Notes under the pieces: model-generated
Databases searched by the model: none
What the model was told of the DNA's origin: nothing
The model's input: only the letters and a program-made list of their open reading frames with translations
Source: Trebonia sp963774945
GTDB taxonomy: Bacteria; Actinomycetota; Actinomycetes; Streptosporangiales; Streptosporangiaceae
Assembly (NCBI GenBank): GCA_963774945.1
Contig: CAVZHA010000015.1
Span: 1,116,001-1,180,000 of the forward strand
Length of the DNA stretch: 64,000 nt
Direction of reading: 5' to 3'
Shown: piece after piece, positions 26,756 to 35,247 of the stretch
Position numbering within the stretch: the first letter of the stretch is position 1
Layout: every line of letters starts with the position of its first letter
Made by a program: the position numbers and the translations under genes

Positions 26756-28369
26756 TCATGCAGGGACCGTTCGATATAAGGGTTTTGAATTTGCTAGATC
26801 TTGGAGGACCTGGTCGAGGGTGGCGTCGTCGGCGGTGACGCCGCTTTCCGGGCGGCCGAGGGCGTTGAGGACGACGAAGCGGATGCCGTGGCGGTACTTT
26901 TTGTCCCGCATCCACGCTTGCTGCAGGTCCTGAAGCTTGAACTCGCCGCTGACGGGCAGGCCGAGGCCGGCGATGAGCTGGCGGTGCTGGTCGACGACGG
27001 ACGCGGGGATGCGGCCCTGGCGGAAGGACAGGTAGGCGGCCGCCATCATTCCCAGGGCGACCGATTCGCCCTGGTCATCGGCGGTGCTGTCGCGGACGAG
27101 CTCGATGGCGTGGGCGAAGGTGTGACCGTAGTTGAGGAAGAGACGGTCGCCGCGCTCGCGTTCGTCGCGGCTGACGATGTCGGCCTTGATCTCCACGCTC
27201 CTGGTCGCGGCGGCGCAGACCGCGTCCGGGTCGCGGTCGACGATCGCGGCGCGCGCGCTCTGCAGGTAGCCGAGCAGGTCCGAGGGGCTGATGAGGGCGT
27301 GCTTGGCGATCTCGGCCAGGCCCGCCTTGAACCCCCGGGCGGCGTTGGCGCAGGCCACCTCGATGTCGCTGATCACCACGACGGGCTGGTGGATGGTGCC
27401 GACTAGGTTCCGGCCGAGGCCCAGGTTGATCGCGTTCTTGCCGCCGACGGCGGAGTCGGCCTGGGCGGCCAGCGTGGTCGGCACCAGGGCCAGGCGCATG
27501 CCGCGGTTGAACGTCGCCGCCGCGAACCCGGCGATGTCGCCGATGGCCTCCCCGCCGACCGCGATCACCAGGTCGTCGCGGTGCAGGGCGCGGGCGGCGA
27601 ACTCGTTGGCGAGGTACTCGGCCGCCTGGAAGGTCTTCGACGCCTGGGTGTCGGGCAGCGCGACGCGGTGGACGGGAATGCCGGCGCCCTCGAACCCCTC
27701 GGCGACCCGGGCGGCGACCGCCTCGTCGCCGGTCGACTCGATGATCAGGCCGCGCTCGACCTCGGGGAGGGCGGGCAGCAGGGCGCCCACGTGGCCGGTC
27801 AGCCCGCGGCCGACGTGGGCGTAGTAGGTGCCGCCGACCGGGGTGACGAAGACGCTCGAGCTGTTGGCCGGCAGCGTCGGCAGCCGGGTGAGCTCGGCCA
27901 GCACCTCGCGCGCGATCGCGTCCGGGCGGCGGCCGTCGGTGTCGATGGTGAGGACGGAGAGGTCCTCGTAGACCGGCAGCCGCTTTTTGTACAGGTCGTC
28001 GAGGTCGGGGCGGTGCAGCATCGGGCGGTACTCGTCGCCCTGGACCCGCGACATGGCCTCGTCGTAGCCGACCCGAAGGTAGATGACGCGGGCGTTGCGG
28101 AGCACGGCGCGGGTCCGCGGGTCCTCGACCGCGCCGCCGCCGAGCGCGATCACCGCCTCCTCGCCCCGGACGAGCTCGGCCACCGTCGCGTGCTCGAGCT
28201 CGCGGAAGTAGGCCTCGCCCTCGGCGACGAAGATGTCGCGGATGTTGCGGCCGAGGCGCTGCTCGATCAGCACGTCGCTGTCGACGAACGGCTGGCCCAG
28301 CCGCTCGGCGACGATGTGCCCGACCGTGGTCTTGCCGGCCCCCATGAAGCCGACCAGCACCGCCACCAT
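26756..28369 (-). CDS. Fused shikimate kinase / 3-dehydroquinate synthase
   Basis: 537 residues. Residues 1-165 are a shikimate kinase: P-loop GFMGAGKT (7-14), DSD at 30-32, GGGAVEDPRTR at 77-87 and lid EYRPMLHRP (113-121). Residues ~180-537 are a 3-dehydroquinate synthase-type domain: GGEAIGDIAGF (272-282), VPTTL (296-300), GGKNAIN (309-315), AGLAEIAKHALI (349-360; Glu353 is a metal ligand), NYGHTFAHAIE (413-423) and DKK (489-491). Two departures from canonical synthases are clear. GGG is GGE at 272-274, and the motif HGExVxxGM is QGESVALGM at 433-441, replacing the third metal-binding His by Gln. The last residues are encoded by a dispersed repeat. aroC, aroQ and other shikimate genes are absent nearby. 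Either a divergent housekeeping fusion or a specialised sugar-phosphate cyclase. Confidence 0.82.
   Translation of the reverse strand: MVAVLVGFMGAGKTTVGHIVAERLGQPFVDSDVLIEQRLGRNIRDIFVAEGEAYFRELEHATVAELVRGEEAVIALGGGAVEDPRTRAVLRNARVIYLRVGYDEAMSRVQGDEYRPMLHRPDLDDLYKKRLPVYEDLSVLTIDTDGRRPDAIAREVLAELTRLPTLPANSSSVFVTPVGGTYYAHVGRGLTGHVGALLPALPEVERGLIIESTGDEAVAARVAEGFEGAGIPVHRVALPDTQASKTFQAAEYLANEFAARALHRDDLVIAVGGEAIGDIAGFAAATFNRGMRLALVPTTLAAQADSAVGGKNAINLGLGRNLVGTIHQPVVVISDIEVACANAARGFKAGLAEIAKHALISPSDLLGYLQSARAAIVDRDPDAVCAAATRSVEIKADIVSRDERERGDRLFLNYGHTFAHAIELVRDSTADDQGESVALGMMAAAYLSFRQGRIPASVVDQHRQLIAGLGLPVSGEFKLQDLQQAWMRDKKYRHGIRFVVLNALGRPESGVTADDATLDQVLQDLANSKPLYRTVPA
26764..26800 (+). repeat. 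Dispersed GGWCCGTTCG element, copy D
   Basis: GGACCGTTCG (26764-26773), then ATATAAGGGTTTTGAATTTG. It overlaps, on the opposite strand, the last codons of the aroK-aroB fusion and supplies its C-terminal tail. Confidence 0.6.
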
Positions 28370-28445
28370 GCGTGTCCTCCCGCTGCCGTTCCCGCCCCGG
28401 CGCTTGCCCGGGTGCTTGCCCCGTGTAATGAGGCGATGCTATCGG

Positions 28446-29117
28446 TCAGGCCGGGTCGGGCGGTGCGGTGAGATAGCTGACCACCATGTCCCCGGCCATC
28501 TGCCGGTAGTGCTCGCGGCGGTCGGCGTCGAGCAGGTCGACGCCGAAGATCGCGCCGAAGCTGTACCGGTTCGACATCCGGAAGAAGCAGAACGAGCTGA
28601 TCATGAAGTGGATGTCGATCGCCTCGGCCCGGCGGCGGAAGGCGCCGCTGGCGTAGCCGCGCTCGAGGATGCCGGCGATCACCGAGACGACGGGGCTGTT
28701 GAGGGCGGCGATGGCGGCCGACTTGGCGATGAACTCTCCGTGGTGGATGTTCTCGACCGCGACCAGGCTGACGAAATCGGGGTGCGACTCGTGGTGGTCG
28801 AAGGTGAGCTCAGCCAGGGTCCGCACCGCTGACACCGGGTCAAGGTGGTCGACGTCCATCTGCTCGGCCGCCCGGGCGGTCGAGTAGGCCTGCTCGAGCG
28901 CGGCGATGTAGAGCTGCTCCTTGCCGCCGAAGTAGTAGTAGATCATCCGCTTGGTGGTGCTGGTCCTGGCGGCGATCTCGTCGACCCGCGCCCCCGAGTA
29001 GCCGTCGCGCGCGAATTCGCCGATCGCGACCTCAAGGATCTCCCGGCGGGTCCGCTCGGCGTCCCGCAGTCGTTCCGGGCCGGCCGGCGTGTCACCCCTC
29101 CGCGAAACAGTGGCCAT
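28446..29117 (-). CDS. TetR family transcriptional regulator
   Basis: 223 residues. The N-terminal helix-turn-helix at about 22-70 (ILEVAIGEFARDGYSGARVDEIAARTSTTKRMIYYYFGGKEQLY) is canonical. The C-terminal ligand domain (TLAELTFDHHESHPDFVSLVAVENIHHGEFI) resembles the TetR_C group with GAFRRRAEAIDIHFMISSFCFFRMSNRYSF. It is divergent from the sugar-uptake operon and a strong palindrome lies between, so it is the likely repressor of that operon. Confidence 0.87.
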   Translation of the reverse strand: MATVSRRGDTPAGPERLRDAERTRREILEVAIGEFARDGYSGARVDEIAARTSTTKRMIYYYFGGKEQLYIAALEQAYSTARAAEQMDVDHLDPVSAVRTLAELTFDHHESHPDFVSLVAVENIHHGEFIAKSAAIAALNSPVVSVIAGILERGYASGAFRRRAEAIDIHFMISSFCFFRMSNRYSFGAIFGVDLLDADRREHYRQMAGDMVVSYLTAPPDPA

Positions 29118-29202
29118 CGGCTTCCCCTCCCCCTCGTGACCATAGTGCTACATGTCATCCCTTCGACCGCGTCTTTACAGCCTTTGGATCATCCGGTACA
29201 TA

Positions 29203-29228
29203 TTATGAACTAACGAGTTAGTTCATAA
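29203..29228. promoter_or_regulatory. TetR operator
   Basis: Perfect inverted repeat with 12-bp arms: TTATGAACTAAC (29203-29214), spacer GA, and its complement (29217-29228). It lies 10 bp before the first gene of the sugar operon and 86 bp from the TetR start. Confidence 0.8.
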
Positions 29229-29237
29229 CTTTTGGGG

Positions 29238-30239
29238 GTGCCGCAGGTGACCCGAGAGACCGGGCTTGAGCACCTGACGCTGCTCGGCGTCTCGCCGCCG
29301 GAGCTGGTGACGGTGGCCGCCGCGGCCGGCTTCGACGCGGTCGGGCTGCGGATCTCTCCGGTCGCCGACAGCGACCGGCCGTGGCCGGTCCGGCCCGGCT
29401 CCCCGATGCTGGCCGAGACCGTGCGGCGCTGCGCGGACACCGGGATCAGGGTGCTCGACGTGGAGGGGGTCAGGCTCGGGGTGCTTCCGGTCGACTACTC
29501 GGCGACGCTGGAGGCGGCGGCGGCGCTCGGCGCCCGGTACGTGAACGCGATCTGCGACGACCCCGACCTCGGACGGCTGTCGGATTCGTTTGCGGCGCTG
29601 ACCGCGGCGGCGGCGGGGTACGGCATTCGCGCGGTGGTCGAGTTCATGGCCTACCGAAGCGTCCGCACGCTGGCGGCGGCGGTGGCGATCGCGGCCGCCT
29701 CCGACGGCGGCGGTGTGCTGGTGGACGCGCTGCACGTGCAGCGGTGCGGGGTGCGGCTGGACTCGCTGCGCGCGGTTGACCCGGCGTTGATCAGCTACCT
29801 GCAGGTGTGCGACGCACCGCTGGCGGCGCCGGGGGCGGGATCCGGGGCGGGGTCCGGGGCGGGACGCGGAGACGGGCCGGGGGCGGCGGGGGCGGCGGTG
29901 GCGGCGGCGATGCACGAGGCGCGGGCCGCGCGGCTGCTGCCGGGCGAGGGCGAGCTGCCGCTGCGAGAGCTGCTTGAGGCGCTTCCTGACGGGATCGCGG
30001 TCGCGGTCGAGGCGCCGCAGTCGGGGGACGGCGGTGTCGGTGTCGGTGTCGGCGGCGGGGACGGGGACGGGGACGGGGACGGCCGTTTTGGCGGCCGCGG
30101 GGGCGGGGGGAGTCCGGCGGAGTTCGCGGTGCGGGCGCGGCGGGCGCTGGATGCGGTGGTTCCGGGTTCTCGGTCCCAGTCCCAGTCGCAGTTGCAGTCC
30201 CAGTCGCAGTCGCAGGCGCAGGCGAAGGAGCGGCGCTAG
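29238..30239 (+). CDS. Sugar phosphate isomerase/epimerase-like TIM-barrel protein
   Basis: About 333 residues of the AP-endonuclease-2-like xylose-isomerase fold: HLTLLGVSPPELVTVAAAAGFDAVGLRI at the start, RVLDVEGVRL, AAALGARYVNAICDD, GIRAVVEFMAYRSVRTL, VLVDALHVQRCG and LLPGEGELPLRELLEAL, the metal-site strands of such enzymes. It contains three low-complexity inserts: Gly/Ala (about 29823-29905), a Gly-Val/Gly-Asp run (30033-30110) and a C-terminal Ser-Gln run (about 30170-30225) from CAGTCC/CAGTCG hexamers. The start is GTG 29238 (TTG 29232 and GTG 29247 also fit). First gene of the TetR-controlled operon; probably isomerises the imported sugar or polyol. Confidence 0.78.
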   Translation: MPQVTRETGLEHLTLLGVSPPELVTVAAAAGFDAVGLRISPVADSDRPWPVRPGSPMLAETVRRCADTGIRVLDVEGVRLGVLPVDYSATLEAAAALGARYVNAICDDPDLGRLSDSFAALTAAAAGYGIRAVVEFMAYRSVRTLAAAVAIAAASDGGGVLVDALHVQRCGVRLDSLRAVDPALISYLQVCDAPLAAPGAGSGAGSGAGRGDGPGAAGAAVAAAMHEARAARLLPGEGELPLRELLEALPDGIAVAVEAPQSGDGGVGVGVGGGDGDGDGDGRFGGRGGGGSPAEFAVRARRALDAVVPGSRSQSQSQLQSQSQSQAQAKERR

Positions 30240-31000
30240 TGTCGGCCAGGCTCGCGGTGCGCGATCTGTCCAAGCACTACGGCGGGGTGCAGGCGCTGCG
30301 CGGCGTCAGCTTGCACGTCGACCCGGGCGAGGTGCTCGGGGTCGTCGGCGACAACGGCGCGGGCAAGTCGACGATGCTGAAGATCCTGTCCGGCGCGATC
30401 TTCCCCTCATCGGGGTCGGTGCTGCTCGACGGGGAGCCGGTCCGGTTCGCTAACCCGGCCGCCGCCCACGAGGCCGGGATCGCGACCGTGTACCAGGACC
30501 TGTCGCTGGCCGGCCAGCGGGACGTGGTGGCGAACTTCTTCCTCGGCCGGGAGACGTTGTCGCGCAACTGGCTGGCCCGGCGGGTCGGCTGGCTGGACGG
30601 CCGGGCGATGGCCGCGCACACGGTGGGCGAGCTCGCCCGGCTCCGGACCAGCATCCCCGACGTGCACCTGGCGTCGCGGGACCTGTCCGGCGGGCAGCGG
30701 CAGGCGCTGGCGATCGCCCGGGCGGCCGCCTGGACCGGCAAGGTGCTGCTGCTCGACGAGCCGACCAGCGCGCTCGGGGTCGAGCAGCAGCAGCAGGTGC
30801 TCGACCTGATCCGCCGGGTCTCGGCCGAGGGCATCGCGGTGATCCTGATCTCCCATCAGATGCCGGACGTGCTCGCCGTGTGCCACCGGGCGGTGGTGCT
30901 GCGCCTCGGCGCCCTCGCCGCGACCCTGTCCGGGGCGTCGCTGACCAGCGAGAACCTCATTGGCTATATCACCGGGGCGATGCCGGGAGGCGAGGCCTGA
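30239..31000 (+). CDS. Sugar ABC transporter ATP-binding protein (single domain)
   Basis: 253 residues. Walker A GDNGAGKST (~36-44), Q-loop VYQDLSLA, signature LSGGQRQALAIARA, Walker B VLLLDEPTSALG and the switch His in LISHQMPDV. Similar to the RbsA/XylG group but with one ATPase domain instead of the usual two in one chain, as in the FrcA-type arrangement. GTG 30239 overlaps the previous stop (TAGTG). Energises import with the permease and binding protein that follow. Confidence 0.9.
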   Translation: MSARLAVRDLSKHYGGVQALRGVSLHVDPGEVLGVVGDNGAGKSTMLKILSGAIFPSSGSVLLDGEPVRFANPAAAHEAGIATVYQDLSLAGQRDVVANFFLGRETLSRNWLARRVGWLDGRAMAAHTVGELARLRTSIPDVHLASRDLSGGQRQALAIARAAAWTGKVLLLDEPTSALGVEQQQQVLDLIRRVSAEGIAVILISHQMPDVLAVCHRAVVLRLGALAATLSGASLTSENLIGYITGAMPGGEA

Positions 31001-32040
31001 TGGCCCGGACGTCCACATCGGAGCAGGCCTCGGACTCGGCCCAGCCGTTGCGCCGTGCGCTGTGGCACCGCAGCCGGGCGGCCGTCCGCGACCTGTGGAT
31101 CGGCGGGGTGCTGCTGGCGCTGATCGTTGCCTTCAGCGTCGACTCGCCGTACTTCCTGACCCGCGCCAACTGGCTGAATACCTCGAGCACGGGCACCGAG
31201 GTGCTGCTGCTCGCGGTCGGCGAGACGTTCGTCATCTGCGCAGGCGGCATCGACCTGTCGGTCGGGGCCGTGCTCGGCTGCGCCGGGACGGCCGGCGCGT
31301 GGGTGATGGCGCAGCTCACGGCCGGCCAGCCGGCCGGGGCCGAGGTCGGGCCGGTCGCCCTCGGGTTCGCCGCCGCGATCGCCCTCGGCCTTGCGTTCGG
31401 CCTGGTCAACGGGTTCCTGGTGGCGTGGGCGGGCATTCCGCCGTTCGTGGTCACGCTGGGCACGCTCGGCATCGCGACCGGTTTCGGCTACCTGCTCAAC
31501 AACGGGCAGGAGATCTCGGCGATCCCGGGCTCGGTCACCACCTTCGGCAACGACAACCTCGGCGGGTGGGTACCAGTGCCCGTGCTCATCACGGCCGTCA
31601 TCACGATCTGGTGCGGCCTGCTGCTGGCCAAGACGAGGTTCGGCGCGTACACGCTGAGCATCGGCGACAGCCGGGAGGCGGTCGTCCGGGCCGGCATCAA
31701 CGACCGCCGCTACCTGCTGGAGATCTACACGCTCTCCGGGGTGCTGGCCGGGGTGGCGGCGGTGCTGGTGATGGCGCGCCTCGGCGCGGGATCGCCGGAC
31801 TCGGGCGCGACCGACAACCTCAATGCGATCGCCGCCGTCGTCATCGGCGGCGCGAGCCTGTTCGGCGGCCGGGGCACGATCATCGGCTCGGTCATCGGCA
31901 CCGGCATCATCGCCGTGCTGCTGACCGGGCTGGTGCTGGTCAACGTGCCGCCGTTCTGGCAAGAGGTCGCTGTCGGCGCGGTGCTCATCGCCGCCGTCTA
32001 CATCGACCAGCTCCGCAACCGCAAGACAAGCAGGAAATAA
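31000..32040 (+). CDS. Sugar ABC transporter permease (RbsC/BPD_transp_2 type)
   Basis: 346 residues with about 8-10 hydrophobic segments. Family hallmarks: LLLAVGETFVICAGGIDLSVGAVLG, GLVNGFLVAWAGIPPFVVTLGTLGIATGFGYLL, IGDSREAVVRAGINDRRYLLEIYTLSGVLAG and VVIGGASLFGGRGTIIGSVIG. The ATG overlaps the preceding TGA by one base and follows GGGAGG. Forms the membrane channel of the importer. Confidence 0.92.
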   Translation: MARTSTSEQASDSAQPLRRALWHRSRAAVRDLWIGGVLLALIVAFSVDSPYFLTRANWLNTSSTGTEVLLLAVGETFVICAGGIDLSVGAVLGCAGTAGAWVMAQLTAGQPAGAEVGPVALGFAAAIALGLAFGLVNGFLVAWAGIPPFVVTLGTLGIATGFGYLLNNGQEISAIPGSVTTFGNDNLGGWVPVPVLITAVITIWCGLLLAKTRFGAYTLSIGDSREAVVRAGINDRRYLLEIYTLSGVLAGVAAVLVMARLGAGSPDSGATDNLNAIAAVVIGGASLFGGRGTIIGSVIGTGIIAVLLTGLVLVNVPPFWQEVAVGAVLIAAVYIDQLRNRKTSRK

Positions 32041-32064
32041 ACCCCTTGCTCGTGGGAGGAACCA

Positions 32065-33129
32065 GTGTCTAGCTCCAGAACCAGACGCCTGTTGGCGCTC
32101 GCACCCGTCGTCGCCCTGGTGACCGCCGGCGCGGCCGCCTGCTCTTCCGCATCGTCATCCTCGTCCTCGACGCCGGCCTCGGCGTCCGCGGCCGCCACCT
32201 CGAGTGGTTCCGCCGCCTCCGCTTCCCCCGCTTCCTCTGGCTCGGGCAAGCACTACACGATCGCGTACGTGCCCGGCGCGACCGGCGTCGCGTTCTACGA
32301 CACGCTGGTCGCGGGCATGAAGGCGAAGGCCGCGGCGCTCGGCATGAGCGTCATCTACCAGGGCTCGCCCAACTTCGCGCCCGCCTCGCAGACGCCCGTG
32401 GTCGACGCGATCTGCACCGAGCACCCGAGCGTGCTGATCGTCTCGCCGACCGACCCGGCGGCCATGGCCCCCGCCATCAACACCTGCCTCAACGCCGGAA
32501 TCCCGGTCATCACGACCGACACCGGGCTGGCCAGCACGTCCAAGCTGACCAGCGCGATCACGACCGACAACGACTCCGGCGGCAAGGACGCGGCCGACTT
32601 CATCGGCAAGGCGCTCGGCGGCAAGGGGGAGGTCGCGCTGCTCAGCCTGTCCCCGACCGCGACCACCCAGGTCGAGCGGATCCAGTCGTTCCAGCGGGAG
32701 GTCAAGGCCGCCTACCCGGGCATCACCGTGCTGCCGGTGCAGTACACCGCCCAGGCCACCAGCGACAGCGAGACGGTGGCGCGCTCGATCCTGGCCGCGC
32801 ACCCTGGCGTCAAGGCCTTCTTCGGCAGCGCCGAGCCGAACGCGGAGGGAGTCGCCGCCGCCCTCAAGGCGCTCGGCCTGTCCGGCAAGGTCATCAACGT
32901 GGGCTTCGACGCCGGCCCGACCGAGGTGTCGCTGCTCAAGTCCGGCGGCATCCAGGCCGTCGTCGCGCAGCCCGCGGCGGAGGAGGGCGCGGACGCCGCC
33001 CAGTTCGCCTACGACAAGATCACCGGCGACACGTCCGGCATCACCGCCTCCGTGCAGCTGCCCGACGTGCTGATCACCGCCGCCGACGCGGCCCAGCCCG
33101 GGTACACGAAGTACTTCTATATCCCCTAA
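32065..33129 (+). CDS. Sugar ABC transporter substrate-binding lipoprotein (RbsB-like)
   Basis: 354 residues. The signal peptide ends in a lipobox (VTAGAAACSS), so it is a lipid-anchored extracytoplasmic protein. A Ser/Ala-rich linker to residue ~60 precedes a Peripla_BP_4 fold: YTIAYVPGATGVAFYDTLVAGMKAKAAALGMSVIYQGS, TPVVDAICTEHPSVLIVSPTDPAAMAPAI, GIPVITTDTGL and TDNDSGGKDAADFIGKAL. GTG 32065 has GGGAGG 10 bp upstream. Captures the substrate, probably a monosaccharide or polyol, for the importer. Confidence 0.92.
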   Translation: MSSSRTRRLLALAPVVALVTAGAAACSSASSSSSSTPASASAAATSSGSAASASPASSGSGKHYTIAYVPGATGVAFYDTLVAGMKAKAAALGMSVIYQGSPNFAPASQTPVVDAICTEHPSVLIVSPTDPAAMAPAINTCLNAGIPVITTDTGLASTSKLTSAITTDNDSGGKDAADFIGKALGGKGEVALLSLSPTATTQVERIQSFQREVKAAYPGITVLPVQYTAQATSDSETVARSILAAHPGVKAFFGSAEPNAEGVAAALKALGLSGKVINVGFDAGPTEVSLLKSGGIQAVVAQPAAEEGADAAQFAYDKITGDTSGITASVQLPDVLITAADAAQPGYTKYFYIP

Positions 33130-33164
33130 ACGATCGCCACTTTAAGGCTGCAAGGCGGAATCTA

Positions 33165-34136
33165 TTGCGTGCGGTTGTCCTCGGAGACACCCCCTGGTCG
33201 CTGCGCGTGGCCGACGGCTGGCCGGAACCCGAACTGGGTTCCGGCCAGGTCATGGTGCGGGTGCGCGGCGTCGGCATCTGCGGATCGGACCTGGCGCTGA
33301 TCTCCCACGCCCGGCCAGCGCCGGCCTACCCGTGGGTGCTCGGGCACGAGGCATTCGGCGAGATCGTGGCGGCCGGGCCGGGCGCGGACGCAGCGCGGGT
33401 CGGCCAGCGCGTCGTCATCGAGCCGAACTACCCGTGCCTGCGCTGCCCCGCCTGCCGGTACGGCCGCACCTCGATGTGCCCGGACCGGGTGCTGGTCGGC
33501 TTCACCGCGCCGGGGCTGCTGGCCGAGTACGCGGCCGTGCCCTCGGCCTACGCGTGGCCGGTCCCCGGCCGCTGGTCCGACGGCGACGCGGTGTGCGCCG
33601 AGCCGCTGACGGTGGCGCTGGCGGCGATCAGGCGCAGCGGGATCAAGCCGGGTGGCAGCTGCCTGGTGGTGGGGGCTGGCTCCCAGGGCGGTCTGCTCTG
33701 CCTGGCCCTAGCCGCCCACGGGGTGACCACGCACGTCCTCGAACCGGACGTCGGCCGGCTCGAGCTAGCGGTGTCGCTCGGCGCGAAGGCGGCCGGGCCC
33801 GACGACGCGGGCTTCGACACGATCTTCGAGACGTCCGGGGCGGAGGCGGCCCTCGGCGCGGCCATCAGCCGGGCCGCGCACGGGGCCACGGTGGTCCTGA
33901 TCGGCCTCGGCGGGCAGGCCACCCGGGTCGACACCGGGCTGGTGGTCAGGCATCAGCTGGCGCTGCGGGGCTCGCTGATCTACGACCACCCGGGCGATTT
34001 CGCAGCCACCCTCGAGTCGGACGTGGCGGCACCGGATCGGATCCTGCGGGCGAGGTTCACGCTGGCCGAGGCGCCGGAGGCGTTCCAGGCGGCGCGCGAC
34101 GTCCCGGGCAAGACCTGGATCCGGGTGACCGGCTGA
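33165..34136 (+). CDS. Zinc-dependent alcohol/polyol dehydrogenase
   Basis: 323 residues of the medium-chain dehydrogenase family. Catalytic zinc ligands are in GICGSDL (Cys) and LGHEAFG (His-Glu). The structural zinc site has C-x-x-C-x-x-C in PCLRCPACRYGRTSMC, and the Rossmann motif is VVGAGSQGGLLCLAL. The most similar known classes are sorbitol, inositol or threonine dehydrogenases. It starts with TTG 33165 after AAGGCGGAA. Last gene of the TetR-controlled operon; it would oxidise the imported polyol or sugar with NAD(P)+. Confidence 0.85.
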   Translation: MRAVVLGDTPWSLRVADGWPEPELGSGQVMVRVRGVGICGSDLALISHARPAPAYPWVLGHEAFGEIVAAGPGADAARVGQRVVIEPNYPCLRCPACRYGRTSMCPDRVLVGFTAPGLLAEYAAVPSAYAWPVPGRWSDGDAVCAEPLTVALAAIRRSGIKPGGSCLVVGAGSQGGLLCLALAAHGVTTHVLEPDVGRLELAVSLGAKAAGPDDAGFDTIFETSGAEAALGAAISRAAHGATVVLIGLGGQATRVDTGLVVRHQLALRGSLIYDHPGDFAATLESDVAAPDRILRARFTLAEAPEAFQAARDVPGKTWIRVTG

Positions 34137-34248
34137 CCGGGTCTCCCCTGGGGGGAGGTTCTGCCCGTGAGCACGGGCTTGACTCTCCAGCAGCGGGAGC
34201 GGCGAGGCTGGCGTCATCAGATCGAAACGAACCGGAAGGACGCTCATC

Positions 34249-34629
34249 ATGGCCACCGCAACGAAGCTCACGGGGGTAGTCGCCGAGCACATCCGCGCCG
34301 TCAACGACTTCGACGCCGACGCGATCGTCGCCACCTTCGCGGACGACGCGTACGTCAACGACGCCCGCCGCGAGATCCGCGGCATCGACGCGATCCGCAC
34401 CTGGGTGAAGAAGGAGATGGTCGGCGACAGCGTCACCATTGAGCCGGTCGAGGTACTCGACCACTACGGCGACACCATTGTCCGCGGCCGCTACGACGGC
34501 AGCTACGACAAGTCCAACCTTCCCGACGAGCTCATCATGAGCAACTACTTCTCCGTCCGGGACGGCAAGATCGTCTCGCTCGCCGTCATCTTCAACCAGC
34601 CGTCCGAATACAACCAGACCGCCGAGTGA
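34249..34629 (+). CDS. SnoaL-like / NTF2-fold protein
   Basis: 126 residues. ATG 34249 follows GGAAGGA. A cone-shaped NTF2-like fold is suggested by IRAVNDFDADAIVATFADDAYVND, GIDAIRTWVKKEM, TIEPVEVLDHYGDTIVRGRYDGSY and NYFSVRDGKIVSLAVIFNQPSEY. Such proteins are isomerases, hydratases or small-molecule binders; no specific reaction can be assigned. A strong terminator follows. Confidence 0.8.
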   Translation: MATATKLTGVVAEHIRAVNDFDADAIVATFADDAYVNDARREIRGIDAIRTWVKKEMVGDSVTIEPVEVLDHYGDTIVRGRYDGSYDKSNLPDELIMSNYFSVRDGKIVSLAVIFNQPSEYNQTAE

Positions 34630-34658
34630 CGCGCGCCCCGCTCTCCGCAGGGCGACCG

Positions 34659-34702
34659 CGCCCCCGATCCCCGGCCACGCCTGGGGATCGGGGGCGTTTC
34701 CG
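34659..34702 (+). terminator. Rho-independent terminator
   Basis: Perfect 14-bp stem, CGCCCCCGATCCCC (34659-34672) and its complement (34683-34696), loop 10, followed by TTTC. Confidence 0.85.
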
Positions 34703-35134
34703 CCTCCTGCGGTCTGCTGGCGGCCGCGCGCGGGAACGACCCGATTCGGCACGGTGATCACGAAGCTTTTTGGCACTTATACGATTCGGATCCTTCGTCA
34801 GGATAAAAGGCTCCGCGATCCGGGGCTGACCTATAGCGGCCGTCGAGCGGCATTTACGGATATGCGGGGCCGATGGGGCGCAATTGTATAGATGACGCCT
34901 GTCGGCTGTCAGACGCGGTTGTTATGGCCGCGCTGGAGGCTGGTCGAGTTGGCTACTGTGTGTAGTCAGTCGGCCATGTTCAGCGACGGGCGCCGTTCGC
35001 CCTCGGGCTAGGCGAGGGCGTCGCCCGCAGACGGCCGGCGGCGGGTCCGATCGGGTGCCGATCGGGTGCCGATCGGGTGCCGATCGGGAGAAGTCGATCA
35101 CCCAGAGGCGTCGATTGACTACCTAAAGCACAGA
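34703..35134. other. 432-bp intergenic region without genes
   Basis: No coding frame looks real. It holds an 8-bp hairpin (34998-35020; CGCCCTCG arms) and a tandem array of 11-bp units CGATCGGGTGC at 35048-35080 with a partial fourth. Several A/T-rich patches (34760-34900) break the usual composition. Confidence 0.6.
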
Positions 35135-35166
35135 AGGCGGTGGCTTCGGTAAGGAAGCCACCGCCT
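35135..35166 (-). terminator. Terminator of tRNA-Val
   Basis: Perfect 13-bp stem (AGGCGGTGGCTTC at 35135-35147 with 35154-35166), loop 6, just 3' of the tRNA gene on the minus strand. Confidence 0.8.
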
Positions 35167-35175
35167 GCGAGCTGG

Positions 35176-35247
35176 TGGGCGATACTGGGATCGAACCAGT
35201 GACCTCTTCGGTGTGAACGAAGCGCGCTCCCGCTGCGCCAATCGCCC
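35176..35247 (-). tRNA. tRNA-Val (CAC)
   Basis: 72-nt cloverleaf: acceptor GGGCGAT pairs with ATCGCCC, D arm GCGCAGCGGGAGCGC, anticodon loop TTCACAC with anticodon CAC, T arm CTGGTTCGATCCCAG. No CCA encoded. Confidence 0.96.

Noticed and set aside
35135..35247. tRNA-Val hairpin region as an attachment site
   Set aside because: The hairpin is a normal terminator; no second copy of the tRNA 3' end and no integrase gene in the window.
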